NCBI GenBank assembly: GCA_963823675.1
Contig: CAWGMT010000011.1
Coordinates: forward strand, 310,001-374,000
DNA: 64,000 nt
Source of the DNA: CAWGMT01 sp963823675
Lineage (GTDB): Bacteria; Planctomycetota; Planctomycetia; Isosphaerales; Isosphaeraceae
Direction of reading: 5' to 3'
The position numbers and the translations under genes are program-made. Below the pieces are notes generated by a model. The model did no database searches. It was given only the letters and a program-made list of their open reading frames with translations, and had not been told where the DNA came from. Below, one piece after another: positions 1 through 9,300 of the stretch (position 1 is its first letter; each line of letters begins with the position of its first letter).

Positions 1-563
1 CTGGTGCTGGCTCTGGCCGAGGCGCTGCACCATGCCGCGCGGCGGGGCATGGTTCACGGTCTCCTCGCGCCTGAGCGAATCCGGATTGCTGCCGCCGGCG
101 CGCCCGAATTGAAGAATTCGGCTTGGCCTCGCTGGGATGCCGGGTGGACGTCGCGGACGTCCACGGCTGGGCCTACGCCGCGCCCGAGCTCTTGCGCGCG
201 AGCACCGCACCGCCAACCGAGCGGACCGACATTTACAGCTTGGCGGCGGTGTTGTACCGGCTCTTGACCGGCGAGCTTCCGGCGGGGCGAATCGAGTCGG
301 GCCCAGGCGGTGGGAGACGGCAGGCTCGGGTCCGCGATCAATTCTGGAAAGCTGCCGCCGATGTCCAGTCACCGGGTACGACCAATCCCCAGATCCCCAC
401 CGAGCTGCAAACCATCTGCGTGAAGGCGCTCGAGTCCGATCCCGCGGCCCGCTGCGCGTCGTGGGCTCAACTCATCGCCGACCTGCGGCGGTTCCTGGGC
501 ATCAAACGGCCTGGCTGGCTCAAGCGGCGCGGGGAAGAATCGGCCCCGCCCCCATCGCCGTGA
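1..563 (+). pseudogene. Ser/Thr protein kinase, C-terminal part, frameshifted
   Basis: The C-terminal lobe of a Hanks-type kinase enters the window at base 1. Frame 1 reads an alpha-E helix and a catalytic-loop region in which the usual HRDLKPxN is degenerate (VHGLLAPERI). Around 113-120 the frame changes and frame 3 continues with FGLASL (a DFG-like position), an APE-like AAPELL, DIYSLAAVLYRLLTGELP and a terminal helix ending in FLGIKRPGW; the stop is at 561-563. Loss of HRD and DFG aspartates suggests a pseudokinase even before the frameshift. The 5' part lies outside the window, so the N-terminal domain and any sensor region are unknown. Confidence 0.7.
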
Positions 564-1102
564 TGAGGCGGCCGGCCGATGTAAATTCACCGTGGGACGG
601 ATTGCCAATTGCCAACCCGTCCGACAATCACCCGATCCTGCATCCGCCCAAAAATACAAAAATAAATCGGTATCAGAACATTTTATCTCTCAGACCCCGC
701 AAGTTGTCCATGCCTCTGCCATCGCTAGCTGCTTCGGCACATTGAAAATAAATCGGTATCAGAAGATTTTATTTTATCTCTCAGATCCCGCAAGTTATCT
801 ATAACTCCGCTATCGCTGCCTACTTCGACGCATTAGAGTTAACAGGCAGCGTGCAATTGTCTGAGAAGTTTAGTTGGACTAGATAAGAAAATAAAATGTT
901 CTGATACTAATTTGTCGAGTAGTCTGAGAGCTTGGCTAGTTTAGATAAGAAAATAAAATGTTCTGATACCGATTTCCGATTTTTGCCGGTAAAGTTGGCT
1001 TTCGCGCGGCGAAAGGAGACACTTGTTTTCGCACGACGCTCAAGGTAAGCCATTGCGTCATGACGTTTCAGATCGAACCGTTGTTGAGCAAGGAGACCGG
1101 CG
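564..1102. other. gene-free AT-rich spacer holding repeats
   Basis: This stretch is clearly richer in A+T than its neighbours and has no convincing reading frame. It contains the repeat cluster at 661-976 and, just before the next gene, a plausible Shine-Dalgarno AAGGAG around 1089. Confidence 0.6.
661..976. repeat. MITE-like cluster of direct and inverted repeats
   Basis: Four copies of a ~22-base motif lie in about 315 bases. Two are in plus orientation, starting at 661 and 747 (AATAAATCGGTATCAGAA followed by ATTTTAT). Two are in minus orientation, ending near 909 and 976 (ATAAAATGTTCTGATAC). The first two also share a downstream block, CTCAGA(C/T)CCCGCAAGTT. The outer copies face each other like terminal inverted repeats of a non-autonomous element, but no target duplication was recognised. 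Confidence 0.55.
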
Positions 1103-1981
1103 ATGCGAACGATTCGACTGGTCACGGTGCTCGTGCTGGCGGGTGTGGCCGCTGAAATCAAAGGTGCGCAAGAAGAGCGGGTTGCCGGCCGGCCGCTTTC
1201 CGCCGCCCAGGCCGCGTCGAGTTCGAGCCCCGAAGCGGCATCGGCGTCCACACCCAAATCCATGGGCTGGGTTCGCCTCTTCAACGGCCGCGATCTCGAC
1301 GGCTGGTACACGTTCCTGCAAAAGCACGGCAAGAACCGCGACCCCGACCGCGTGATCACCATTGAAGAGGGCGCGATCCATCTCTACAAACACGCAAGCG
1401 AGGGGAGCGAGGTCGTGATGGGCTACATCACCACCGAGAAGGAATATGGTGATTACCACCTGCGGTGTCAGTATCGATGGGGTGGCAAGAAGTTTCAGCC
1501 GCGCTACAAGCTCAAACGCGACGCAGGGCTGTATTACCACATCATTGGGCCCGATGCGGTGTGGCCGACCGCGCTTCAGTTCCAGATCGAAGAGACCAAC
1601 GTCGGAGACCTGATCGCTCTCTACGGTTTCACCGTCGATAGCTGGATCGATCCCCAGACCCGCGACGAGAAACAGGCGATCTTTCGACAGCCGGAGCAGG
1701 GGGGAGCACCCCGCGTTCTGGGCGGGCAGGGCATCGCCTATCAGAAACGGCTCGCAGGTGTTGTTGAGCGCGACGGTTGGAATACCGTCGAGATCATCGT
1801 GCGCGGCGCGACCACGACGCACATCCTCAACGGTCAAGTGGTCAACCGGGGTAAAGACATTCGCTACGCCGACCCCAAGGCGCCCGGTTCGATCCGCCCC
1901 ATCGCGCGCGGCCGTATCGCGCTTGAGATCGAGGCTGCCGAGATCTATTTCCGGGATGTGGAGATTCAGGTCGCGGAGTGA
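1103..1981 (+). CDS. DUF1080 (3-keto-disaccharide hydrolase-like) exported protein
   Basis: A 292-residue protein with an N-terminal hydrophobic segment (about residues 3-18) that looks like a signal peptide, a low-complexity Ala/Ser linker to about 50, then a jelly-roll DUF1080 domain. The hallmark opening W-x-x-L-F-N-G-R-D-L-D-G-W is at about 54-67, and the end has the typical GRIALEIE...IYFRDVEIQ. DUF1080 proteins are expanded in planctomycetes and linked to glycan or keto-glycoside breakdown in the periplasm. An AAGGAG ribosome site sits about 8 bases upstream of the ATG. The gene is intact, unlike many neighbours. The exact substrate cannot be inferred. Confidence 0.85.
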   Translation: MRTIRLVTVLVLAGVAAEIKGAQEERVAGRPLSAAQAASSSSPEAASASTPKSMGWVRLFNGRDLDGWYTFLQKHGKNRDPDRVITIEEGAIHLYKHASEGSEVVMGYITTEKEYGDYHLRCQYRWGGKKFQPRYKLKRDAGLYYHIIGPDAVWPTALQFQIEETNVGDLIALYGFTVDSWIDPQTRDEKQAIFRQPEQGGAPRVLGGQGIAYQKRLAGVVERDGWNTVEIIVRGATTTHILNGQVVNRGKDIRYADPKAPGSIRPIARGRIALEIEAAEIYFRDVEIQVAE

Positions 1982-1989
1982 AGTTATTT

Positions 1990-2679
1990 GCGTCCCGATC
2001 CCAACGTGGCATACCTGCAACGAAGGTCGCCGCGAAGGTCTTGCCCGGCACGTAATTGCGGACGACCCCCGCGAGGACGTCGCCCTGGCTGGTCACGAAT
2101 CGGAAAGGCGCTCCGATCGAAACGTCGCCAATGCCGCCCTCCTTGATCAGACCCGCCGGGCTCATCAAACGCGCCCACGCCTCGGCCGGGGTGACTTCGA
2201 GCATGGCGTAGAGCACGACGTTTGCCGCCGACTGACCTCGGTGCTCTTCGAGGTTGTGCTTCATTGTCTGGTGGAAGAGGTCCCAGCCGTGGTAGCTGCC
2301 GTCGTACTCGTGGTCCCACTCGGGCCCTTCGCCGAATCCCGAGGCGACCATGCGGATTTTGGTGATGCCCCCGTCGTGCTCCAGGTACCAGTCGGTCGCA
2401 TAGGGCACGTCCGCCGGGTTCTGCCGCTCGGGCTTGACGGCCTCGCAGCGCAGGTGGCGGGTAGGCACCCAGCACGAATCGGAAAAGCCGCCCATGCGGC
2501 GCCTGCTCGTTGTGCTCGTTGTGATACTTCACCGCCAGCTCGGCGACATTCGCCGCCAGCTCGCGTGTGAACGCGTCGCGGTCTCCGGCTTTTGCAAACC
2601 GAATCTCAATCTTATCCAATCCGCAGCGAGAGCGGCTTCCTCGGATCGGTCGGATCAGCAGCGGCCGCTCCTCTTTCAT
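1990..2679 (-). pseudogene. SRPBCC/AHSA1-like domain protein, frameshifted and 3'-truncated
   Basis: Read on the minus strand from an ATG at 2679, the first part encodes DKIEIRFAKAGD, a helix with VAELAVKYHNEHNEQAPHGR and RFVLGAYP. Near 2465 the frame shifts, and the adjacent frame continues with WYLEHDGGITKIRMVASGFGEGPEWDHEYDG, a long helix, and VTPAEAWARLMSPAGLIKEG. This order matches planctomycete START-like AHSA1 proteins. The 3' end fades out just beside the DUF1080 stop, so the last third is missing. The two genes converge. Confidence 0.6.
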
Positions 2680-2684
2680 CGTAG

Positions 2685-2704
2685 CCTGGCTCGTGAGAGC
2701 CAGG
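2685..2704. repeat. perfect 8-bp stem hairpin (REP-like)
   Basis: CCTGGCTC and GAGCCAGG pair perfectly around a GTGA loop. It lies immediately upstream of the broken SRPBCC gene and is followed by a short G/C palindrome-rich stretch. There is no U-run, so a terminator is unlikely. A dispersed palindromic repeat is the more natural reading. Confidence 0.5.
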
Positions 2705-3285
2705 ACCTGCGGGGCAGGTGCGTTTCGCCCTCTTTCGGTCCCTTTCCAAGCCCCGCGAGGGGCGACATCGCGGGTTCGTCCGACCGACGCCGGAAGGCCA
2801 ATGGGTGCCGCCCCCATCCGGGGGCTCAAGTTTGCAATCGTTTTCGCACCTTCTGATTCCTGGGGCTTACGCATCAGGCTACATCATGGCGCCCCCGTTC
2901 AGGGGCTATGACGACGCGCAGCCGTCAGCAAAACCAGGATCAATGCTCGACCGCGTCAATCCCAACGTTTCACCGCGCCAGGGCAGGCCTCCCGGCGAGC
3001 CACTCTTCAAGGCGGCTCGGACGGAGCGTCGCCCTCCCAGAATCACGCAAGGCCGATTGGGACGGCACGACCTCAAAACTTTTGCAGTCCGCGGGACCGT
3101 TCCAGGCGACTGATTCCGAAAAATTGAAAGAGTTTTAACTTTTTCTCCGGGGAAGGCCGAAAGTATTCCCTAGACGCTCCAACCTGGGACGTTACCCCCG
3201 AATGGGAACCAACCGCGACGAACGACAGCCGGAATGAGCACCGCGATTTCCCCATAGCGCTCTGCGCTCTTCCAGAGGCGAACCC
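2705..3285. other. gene-free region
   Basis: About 580 bases without a convincing gene. Two G/C-rich pieces (around 2810-2830 and 2890-2910) look like the imperfect palindromes scattered through this genome. A T/A-rich patch at 3120-3145 (AAAATTGAAAGAGTTTTAACTTTTT) may be a promoter or terminator zone before the membrane protein gene. I see no RNA gene. Confidence 0.4.
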
Positions 3286-4275
3286 ATGTGCGGACTCCTC
3301 GTGAAATGCGCCCTCCTGGTCGTGATGATCCACGGCTTCCGCGCGCTGGGCCGGCGGGCGGGACCGCGGTATAGTGCCCTGCTTCTGGGCCTGCCGAGCA
3401 CGACCGCCGCGATGCTCGTCCTGTGCGGATGGGACCGGGGGGATACAGCCGCGACCTGGATGGGCGAGGCCAACCTGCTGGGGCTGGTCGCGGCGGTGGC
3501 CTTGCCCCTGGCATATGCCCAGGCCGTGGCGCTGGGCTGTCGTCTGGCGCCGGCTCTCCTGGGGGCTGTTGCGGGCTATTTCGCGGTCGCCGTGCTGCTG
3601 GCTGCTCTGCCCGTCCTGGGAGTCGCAGCGCGGCTCAGCCTAGCGGCGACTGTGATTCTGGCCGCGTCGGCTCTGGGGCGCCGGATCGCCGATCCGCCCG
3701 CGAGCCGACGGAGGTCAACACCGTCACCGTCGCGCGCCTGGGTTTTCCGCTCCGTGATCCCGACCCTTTACGTGCTGGCGGCGGCGGCCGCGCAGACCGT
3801 GGCCGGTCCGAGCCGGGCCGGACTCGTGACCACGTTTCCCAGCATGTCGCTGGTCGTTCTGGCTGTGACCCACCTCGAGGCCGGACCCTCCGAAGCCAGC
3901 CGGATCGCCCGGTTTTTGCCTTTCGGGAATCTGAGCACTCTTGCGTTCCTGGCGGCTTTCTGCTGGGTGTGTCCCGCGATCGGGCTCGGCGGCGGGCTGG
4001 TTGCCGGGTACGTCGCGGCGGTCTTGATGCTCGTCTTGATCGAGCAGGGGATCAGCCGGGTGCGCTTCCCGCGCGGCGCGGCCCTGCCAGTCGCGCGGCC
4101 GATTTCGGCTCTGCGGCCCAGCGGAACCGCGTGGGGGTTCGCGACGTATCCCGCCCTGTCGGCAACGCGCCTTTACGCTCACACCCGGCTCGCTCCAGGC
4201 CGCCTGGGCCGCGGCCGCTTGCACCTCGCCCACCGCGGCGGCTTCTCCCCCTGGGTCGAGACGCTGGGGTGGTAG
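3286..4275 (+). CDS. polytopic membrane protein with internal repeat
   Basis: A 329-residue protein with about eight to nine hydrophobic segments from the N-terminus to about residue 255, then a hydrophilic Arg-rich tail. Two halves share a pattern: GPRYSALLLGLPSTTA near residue 26 and GPSRAGLVTTFPSMSL near residue 177, each followed by an acidic turn and a helix. This points to an internally duplicated transporter-like fold. I do not recognise the family. A purine-rich GAGGCGA precedes the ATG. The tail after about 265 is compositionally unlike the rest and may reflect a late frameshift. Confidence 0.6.
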   Translation: MCGLLVKCALLVVMIHGFRALGRRAGPRYSALLLGLPSTTAAMLVLCGWDRGDTAATWMGEANLLGLVAAVALPLAYAQAVALGCRLAPALLGAVAGYFAVAVLLAALPVLGVAARLSLAATVILAASALGRRIADPPASRRRSTPSPSRAWVFRSVIPTLYVLAAAAAQTVAGPSRAGLVTTFPSMSLVVLAVTHLEAGPSEASRIARFLPFGNLSTLAFLAAFCWVCPAIGLGGGLVAGYVAAVLMLVLIEQGISRVRFPRGAALPVARPISALRPSGTAWGFATYPALSATRLYAHTRLAPGRLGRGRLHLAHRGGFSPWVETLGW

Positions 4276-4368
4276 AAATAGTTCCATCTGCGCCCGAGCA
4301 GCATGCTTGCACAACCCAGCGCGCAATCGCATACTAAAACGAGATTCGTAGCCGGAAGGACGAGGACC

Positions 4369-5877
4369 ATGACCTTGAACAAATCGCAGATTGCCGTGAC
4401 CCGACTTGTCGTTCTGCTCGTTTGTCTCGGGCTCTTTGTATGGATGTGGCGCAAGTCCGAGGAATCGCGGCGCGCGCCGACCGTCAGCGGGTGGGTGGAC
4501 AAGATTCAGTCTGGAGATCTGGACGACCGCAAGGATGCCATTGAAAAGCTGAGCAACGCCGGCCCAGACGATGTCGCACTGGTGGCGCCGGCCTTGGAGG
4601 GCGCGCTCAAGGATCGGGTGGTCTCGGTGCGGAGCGAGGCCGTTCTGGCGCTGGGACACTACCTGGCGGCAGCCGTGAAGAGCCGGGGCAGCGCCCTGGC
4701 CGACCAGTGCCGCGCGGCGGCAGCCGGCCTGATCGAGGTCATCAAGGACGACGGTGACAACGGCGTGCGTGCGTCGGCGGCATTCGCAGCGGCCTCGCTG
4801 TATCGCGCGATGCACGATGCCGGCATCAAGCCGGACCAATCGCGGCCTGATGATCCGATCGATCCCAGGACCCTGGCCAGGGCGTTCAACCTGGTCATCG
4901 AGCACGACCCGGCGAACCGGCTTGCCATGCTGGGTACCTACCAGAGCTTGGGGCCGATCGGCGAGCCCGCGCCCCCGGTGCTCCTGGCCGCGCTTGCAGA
5001 TCCATCAGCATCGGTCCGGGCCGTGGCATTGCGGACGCTTGCTCATTTCACCAGCGGCGCGGATCAGGCAGTCCCGGTCCTGCTGAGAGATGCCGACTTG
5101 AAAGCGCCCCCGGGTGGACCTCGGCTCGCCAAGGGCGCCACGCCAGGCTCGGCGCTGCAAGCGGCCGCCGAGAACCTGCAACCCACCGGGGCCGTCGTCC
5201 CGATCCTGGCCAAGGCTCTGGAGAGCCCGAACCCCGTCGTGCAACGCGCGGCCGTCACCCTGCTGGGCCGCGTCGGACCGGATGCACGATCGACCGCGCC
5301 GGCCTTGATCGCCGCGACCAATGTGTTGATCCAGGCAAAAGGCGGTAAAGCAAAAGGCGAAGGTCCCCAATTTTCCGACTATGCTCTGGCACTGGCACAG
5401 ATCCTGCCTGCCGACGAGGCTGTTTCGGTTCTGAGCAAGGCGATGGGTCCCGACCATCGCGCCACCCGAACCGAGGCTGCCACGGCCCTGGGCAAGCTGG
5501 GTGCCAGAGGCCAGGCCGCCGTGCCGATCTTGCTCGGGGCGCTCAAGGAGTCCGGCAGTCCTGCCGGGGGTCGCGCCGAATCGGCTTACACGGACGCGCT
5601 CGTCCAGTCACTGGGCCAGATCGCGCCCCTGGCCTCCTTGCCCGAGCCGATGGCCGACCAGGTCGTCGAGGCCATCTCCCGATGTCTGGAGTCTCCCCAG
5701 GGCTTCGTCCGGATCACGGCTGCCAGGGCCCTGGGCGATCTTGGTCAAAGAGCCGCCCTAGCGCTGCCCTTGCTCCATGCGCTCGGCGACGATGAAAAGG
5801 CGCCCGCGGCCGCGCGGGAGGCCGCCGCTGCGGCCATCGAGAAGATCAAGCCCGAGAAAAAGTCCGGCGAGGCGTGA
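4369..5877 (+). CDS. membrane-anchored HEAT-repeat protein
   Basis: The chosen start (4369) gives 502 residues beginning MTLNKSQ, with GGACGAGGACC before it. An ATG at 4303 in frame is possible but adds a non-conserved stretch. A single transmembrane helix lies at about residues 10-26, followed by at least seven HEAT-type helical repeats (for example VVSVRSEAVLALGHYL, VRASAAFAAASLY, VVQRAAVTLLGRVGP). Such alpha-solenoids act as protein-protein scaffolds; the partner is unknown. The next gene is a paralogue with the same domain order, so the pair arose by tandem duplication. Confidence 0.8.
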   Translation: MTLNKSQIAVTRLVVLLVCLGLFVWMWRKSEESRRAPTVSGWVDKIQSGDLDDRKDAIEKLSNAGPDDVALVAPALEGALKDRVVSVRSEAVLALGHYLAAAVKSRGSALADQCRAAAAGLIEVIKDDGDNGVRASAAFAAASLYRAMHDAGIKPDQSRPDDPIDPRTLARAFNLVIEHDPANRLAMLGTYQSLGPIGEPAPPVLLAALADPSASVRAVALRTLAHFTSGADQAVPVLLRDADLKAPPGGPRLAKGATPGSALQAAAENLQPTGAVVPILAKALESPNPVVQRAAVTLLGRVGPDARSTAPALIAATNVLIQAKGGKAKGEGPQFSDYALALAQILPADEAVSVLSKAMGPDHRATRTEAATALGKLGARGQAAVPILLGALKESGSPAGGRAESAYTDALVQSLGQIAPLASLPEPMADQVVEAISRCLESPQGFVRITAARALGDLGQRAALALPLLHALGDDEKAPAAAREAAAAAIEKIKPEKKSGEA

Positions 5878-5905
5878 ACCGGCGGCACTGCGGGAAATCG
5901 CGGGC

Positions 5906-7425
5906 ATGAAATGGAACCGCTTGCTGACCATCCTGGGCCGGCTCGCCATCGTAATCCTCAGCGTGGGCGCGCTGGGTTGGCTCTGGATGCATTCGGGGGA
6001 ACTGTGGCACGCGCGCACGCCCACGGCCGCGACGTGGATCGCTCAGGCTCAGTCCGGGAATGCGGATCAGCGGCGGTATGCCGTATCGGAGCTGGGAAGC
6101 GCCCATCCCATCGATCTCCTGACAGTGGCACCCGCCCTGATCGGAGCGCTCAACGATCGCGAAGCCGCCGTGCGAAACGAGGCGGCTCTGGCACTGTGGC
6201 GCTACCTGGCGGAGACCCTCAAGGCCCGGGGCTCCTCGATGATCAACGAGCTCCGCGCTGCGGCCGTCAGCCTGATCGAGGTCGTCAAGCAGGATGGCGA
6301 CAACGGGGTGCGCACCTCGGCGGCATTCGCCGCGGCGTCGCTGGTTCGCGAGCTCAAGGATGCCGGCGTCGAGCTGGGCCATTCGAGCGCCGACGATCCG
6401 ATCGATCCCAGGACCCTGGTCAAGGTGATCAGCGCGGTGCTCGAGCGCGACCCCGCCGCCCGGCTGGGCTTGCTGGTTGCAATTCGCCGCCTGGGGCCCA
6501 TCGATGAGCCCGCGCCCCCGCGCTTTTGGCTGCCCTCGACGATCCGTCACGAATCGTCCGCATCGAGGCCCTCCAGGCGATTGCAGAGTTTACCAGCGGG
6601 GTCGACCGGGCGGTTCCCGTCCTGCTCAGCGACGCGGAATCCGCGCCGGCCGAGCCCCGGTTCCAGGACTGGCCGCACGTCTTTCCGCTGCGCCAGGCCG
6701 CCGAGCGGCTGCAACCCACGGCCGCCGTCATTCCGCGCTTGATCGAGGGACTGGAGAGCCTCAATCCCGATGTGCGCGAGGTGGCCGTCGTCCTCCTCAA
6801 GCGCCTCGGGCCGGCCGCGCGGCCCGCGACGCGCGCCTTGATCACCGCGACCAGGTTCATGATCCAGTCTGTCAAGCTCGCACCCGAGCTGGGCGAAGAC
6901 CCTTTTTTCTCCGACTTCGCGTCGGCCCTGATCCAGATCGCGCCCGCCGATCAAGCAATTGCGGTCTTGAGCGAAGCGCTCGACCCCGGCCATCCCACGG
7001 CCAGGGCGCACGCGGCGTGGTTTCTGGGCACGCTGGGCCCACAAGGCGGCGCCGCGGTCCCGATCTTGCTCAAGGCCTTGAAAGACGCCGGCGACCCCCC
7101 GCTTGGCCGGGCCTCCGAGGAATATGCCCAGGCGATTCTGCGGTCGTTGTGGGACATCGCCGCCGGCGCTATGTTGCCCAAGCCGATGGCCAACGAGGTC
7201 GTCGAGGTCTTCTCGAGGTCGCTGGACCATCCTCAGAGCTTCATCCGCAAGACGGCCGCGGATGCTCTGGGAGATTTCGGCTCTAAAGCGGCCCGTGTGC
7301 TGCCGCGGCTCCGCGCTCTCAGTGAGGATGCGCAGGCACCGCGCGACGTCCGCGAAGCAGCCGCCAGGGCGGTCGACAGGATCGAACTGGAAACGGAGGA
7401 CGACGACGCGGGCCCGGCCGCCTGA
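5906..7425 (+). pseudogene. HEAT-repeat protein paralogue, single frameshift
   Basis: It starts MKWNRLL at 5906 with one transmembrane helix (about residues 8-24) and runs parallel to the upstream gene along its whole length (LGPIDEPAPP here, LGPIGEPAPP there). At about 6520-6526 the run CGCCCCCGCG appears to lack one G compared with the paralogue. The frame moves and continues as ALLAALDDPSRIVR to a stop at 7425. Both parts keep intact HEAT repeats and no other lesions, so the frameshift is recent or a sequencing error. If repaired, the product is about 506 residues. Confidence 0.75.
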
Positions 7426-7510
7426 TTCACTCCCGGAGCGCATTCTGATATATTAATTCTGTGTGAAGTAGGATGAAATTGGTATTTCCCTTCACGCCAC
7501 CGCAGGGGCT

Positions 7511-7655
7511 TGATCATCGAGTTTTCCCGGTGGGCCGGGCCTCCGTGCCCGGCGTTCCCGATCATCTAGTTTTCCCAATGGGCCGGGCCTCCGTGCCCGG
7601 CGTTCCCGATCATCTAGTTTTCCCAATGGGCCGGGCCTCCGTGCCCGGCGTTCCT
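7511..7655. repeat. three tandem 48-bp units with palindromic core
   Basis: Three head-to-tail units of 48 bases have cores at 7532-7558, 7580-7606 and 7628-7654 (GGGCCGGGCCTCCGTGCCCG, then GCGTTCC). The core forms a hairpin: CCGGGC, loop CTCCGT, GCCCGG. The same core occurs again at 8972 and 9066, so it is a dispersed REP-like family rather than a CRISPR array. Spacers are identical, not unique. Confidence 0.8.
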
Positions 7656-7669
7656 TTGCGAAGGACCGG

Positions 7670-8146
7670 ATGATGATCCTGGTGATTCGCCGGATGCTCC
7701 TGCTCGTGTCGCTCATGTTCTGGCAAGGCGGCTTCATGTTTTACGGAGGCGTCGTCGTCCCCGTGGGAGCGCGCGTTCTGGGATCGGAGACCACACAAGG
7801 CTTCATCACGCAATCCGTGACCAACTATCTGAACCTGGCTGGTGCAGTCTGCCTGATCGTGTGGCTGGAGCATCTGTGGCACGAGCGGCGAAATGGCGTT
7901 TCCAAACTCGAATGGGGCCTCTGGAGCGTCGCCGCCCTTTCGGCAATGGGACTTGCAGGAATTCATGTGCAAATGGATCAACTCCTGGCCGTCGAATCTG
8001 CCAGCGTCCTCGACCCGCAGCGCTTCGGCCGCTTGCATCGGATTTACCTCGTGACGAGTACTCTCCAGTGGCTTGCAAGCCTCGCGTTGCTGTTCCTGGC
8101 GGTGTCGCGCTGGAACATGAATGGCCACCCCGGCCGCCGCATCTGA
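7670..8146 (+). CDS. four-TM membrane protein, TMEM205/DUF4149-like
   Basis: A 158-residue protein with four predicted transmembrane helices (about residues 10-32, 50-68, 85-102, 128-148). The first helix followed by GGVVVPVGARVLG and then a helix with NYLNLAG resembles DUF4149/TMEM205-like proteins, but the match is only by eye. Two ATG codons in tandem start it; either could be used. No operon partner is visible; the gene stands between palindromic repeats. Confidence 0.6.
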   Translation: MMILVIRRMLLLVSLMFWQGGFMFYGGVVVPVGARVLGSETTQGFITQSVTNYLNLAGAVCLIVWLEHLWHERRNGVSKLEWGLWSVAALSAMGLAGIHVQMDQLLAVESASVLDPQRFGRLHRIYLVTSTLQWLASLALLFLAVSRWNMNGHPGRRI

Positions 8147-8162
8147 TCGGTCGGATCGGACT

Positions 8163-8184
8163 GATCGGTCGGATCCGACCGATC
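8163..8184. repeat. perfect 22-bp palindrome
   Basis: GATCGGTCGGA and TCCGACCGATC form a perfect two-fold palindrome without a loop, 17 bases after the stop of the preceding gene. The flanking bases (8144-8165) repeat the same GATCGGTCGGATC theme, and another copy of that theme is at about 2643. It may serve as a bidirectional terminator-like structure or be a REP element. No U-run follows. Confidence 0.6.
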
Positions 8185-8299
8185 GGACGCGGCGGCCTGC
8201 CTGCCTGCCTTGGTTCCCGAGCGGGTCCACTTAGCCATTTGTCGGATCGGTGTTCTTTTCAGCCGGCCCGGATGCGAAGAGATGGCCTCATCCATGCCG

Positions 8300-8866
8300 C
8301 TATTGGTTCACGATCTGCCTGAACGTCAGGTTGATCCGCTCGCCGACCTTCTCCCTGGTCTTCGGGACATCGTGTTTCCAGAACTGCTGCATCGTTCCGG
8401 CCATGATGATGAGCGTGCCGTTGCCGACCCGGAACGTCTTCATTTCCCTGGTGGCGTTGTGCCGGATCCGAAACTGCCGGGTCGCTCCCAGGGAGAGGGA
8501 ACCGATCACGTTGCCCATCTCCGGCTCGTCGTCGGCATGCCATCCCATGCTGTCTGATCCCGCACGATAACGGTTCAAGAGGCAGTAATTGTACTCGCCG
8601 CGGACCGCCTCGATCTTCTCCTTGATCTCCAGCAGCGTCGCTGTCCAGGGCAGAGCGGCGTTCTCGGTGCCGGAATACCGATAGGTGACGCCTGTTTCGC
8701 CGTAAGAGGCCGTGAGTCGAGGCTGCATGTGGCCGAAAACTCCTGGCTTCTGCTCCCAGGCAACGGTGTCCCGCAACTCGACAAAGTAGCGGCTGCCAAG
8801 GTGGGACGGCAGGAACGCTTCGTCGTAAAGCAGCAGTCCGCCATCGGTCAGTTCAATGGTTTCCAT
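8300..8866 (-). CDS. alkB: AlkB-type 2-oxoglutarate/Fe(II) DNA repair dioxygenase
   Basis: About 188 residues; the second ATG (8866) is preferred because GGAG lies about 8 bases upstream, while 8884 lacks a ribosome site. The double-stranded beta-helix carries the iron ligands in GWHADDEP (His and Asp) and the later His in WKHDVP. The 2-oxoglutarate-binding arginines are in GERINLTFR. The family removes methyl lesions from DNA or RNA bases by oxidative demethylation. Length and motifs fit the short ALKBH2/3-like bacterial group. The gene stands alone and appears intact. Confidence 0.88.
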   Translation of the reverse strand: METIELTDGGLLLYDEAFLPSHLGSRYFVELRDTVAWEQKPGVFGHMQPRLTASYGETGVTYRYSGTENAALPWTATLLEIKEKIEAVRGEYNYCLLNRYRAGSDSMGWHADDEPEMGNVIGSLSLGATRQFRIRHNATREMKTFRVGNGTLIIMAGTMQQFWKHDVPKTREKVGERINLTFRQIVNQ

Positions 8867-8971
8867 CGGTCGCCGCTCCAACATCAGGATGCAGGTCTTT
8901 CACCGGAGGTTATCCCTGATTTGACGCCGGGGCTAGGGCCAGGGACAATCGCGGTAATCAGCATGCCCAGT

Positions 8972-9092
8972 GGTCCGGGCCTCCGTGCCCGGCGTTCCCT
9001 TGCGAAGAAGTTGCCGGGCGGGCAAGGACGCCCGCTCCAGGGGGGTTTTCGGCAGTTTCCCCAGTGGTCCGGGCCTCCGTGCCCGGCGTTCC
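8972..9092. repeat. two more copies of the CCGGGC-hairpin repeat
   Basis: Cores at 8972-8998 and 9066-9092 (GGTCCGGGCCTCCGTGCCCG then GCGTTCC), each followed by CTTGCGA. They are the same family as the tandem block at 7511-7655 and have the same hairpin, but differ in lacking the GATCATCTAG linker. Confidence 0.75.
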
Positions 9093-9192
9093 CTTGCGAG
9101 GGGTTATCACGATGCAGCCTGTGCCGAACTCCAGAAAGTTGTACGGGCTAGTGAGCACTGGCAACCGGCAGTAAACTAGGTGATTCTTACAA

Positions 9193-9300
9193 ATGACACG
9201 TGCCATGTCTCGCAAGGAGGCTGAGACACGAGTGGCGGGTGTTGCCGCCGAACTGGGAATCGCAGAGGTAGTGCTGATTCCGGGCACGGAGAGGTCGTGA
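9193..9300 (+). CDS. possible 35-residue leader or small protein
   Basis: An ATG at 9193 opens a 35-codon frame containing SRKEAETRVAGVAAELGIAE and ending in a TGA whose last base is the A of the next ATG (TGATG overlap). The stop-start overlap suggests translational coupling to the small membrane protein that follows. There is no recognisable domain and no strong ribosome site, so confidence is low. Confidence 0.3.
   Translation: MTRAMSRKEAETRVAGVAAELGIAEVVLIPGTERS

Noticed and set aside
7511..7655. Regular repeats considered as a CRISPR array
   Set aside because: The spacer parts are identical and the unit has a REP-type hairpin; no cas gene is present.
8146..8184. 22-bp palindrome considered a rho-independent terminator
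   Set aside because: No U-run follows and the same GATCGGTCGGATC theme occurs away from gene ends.
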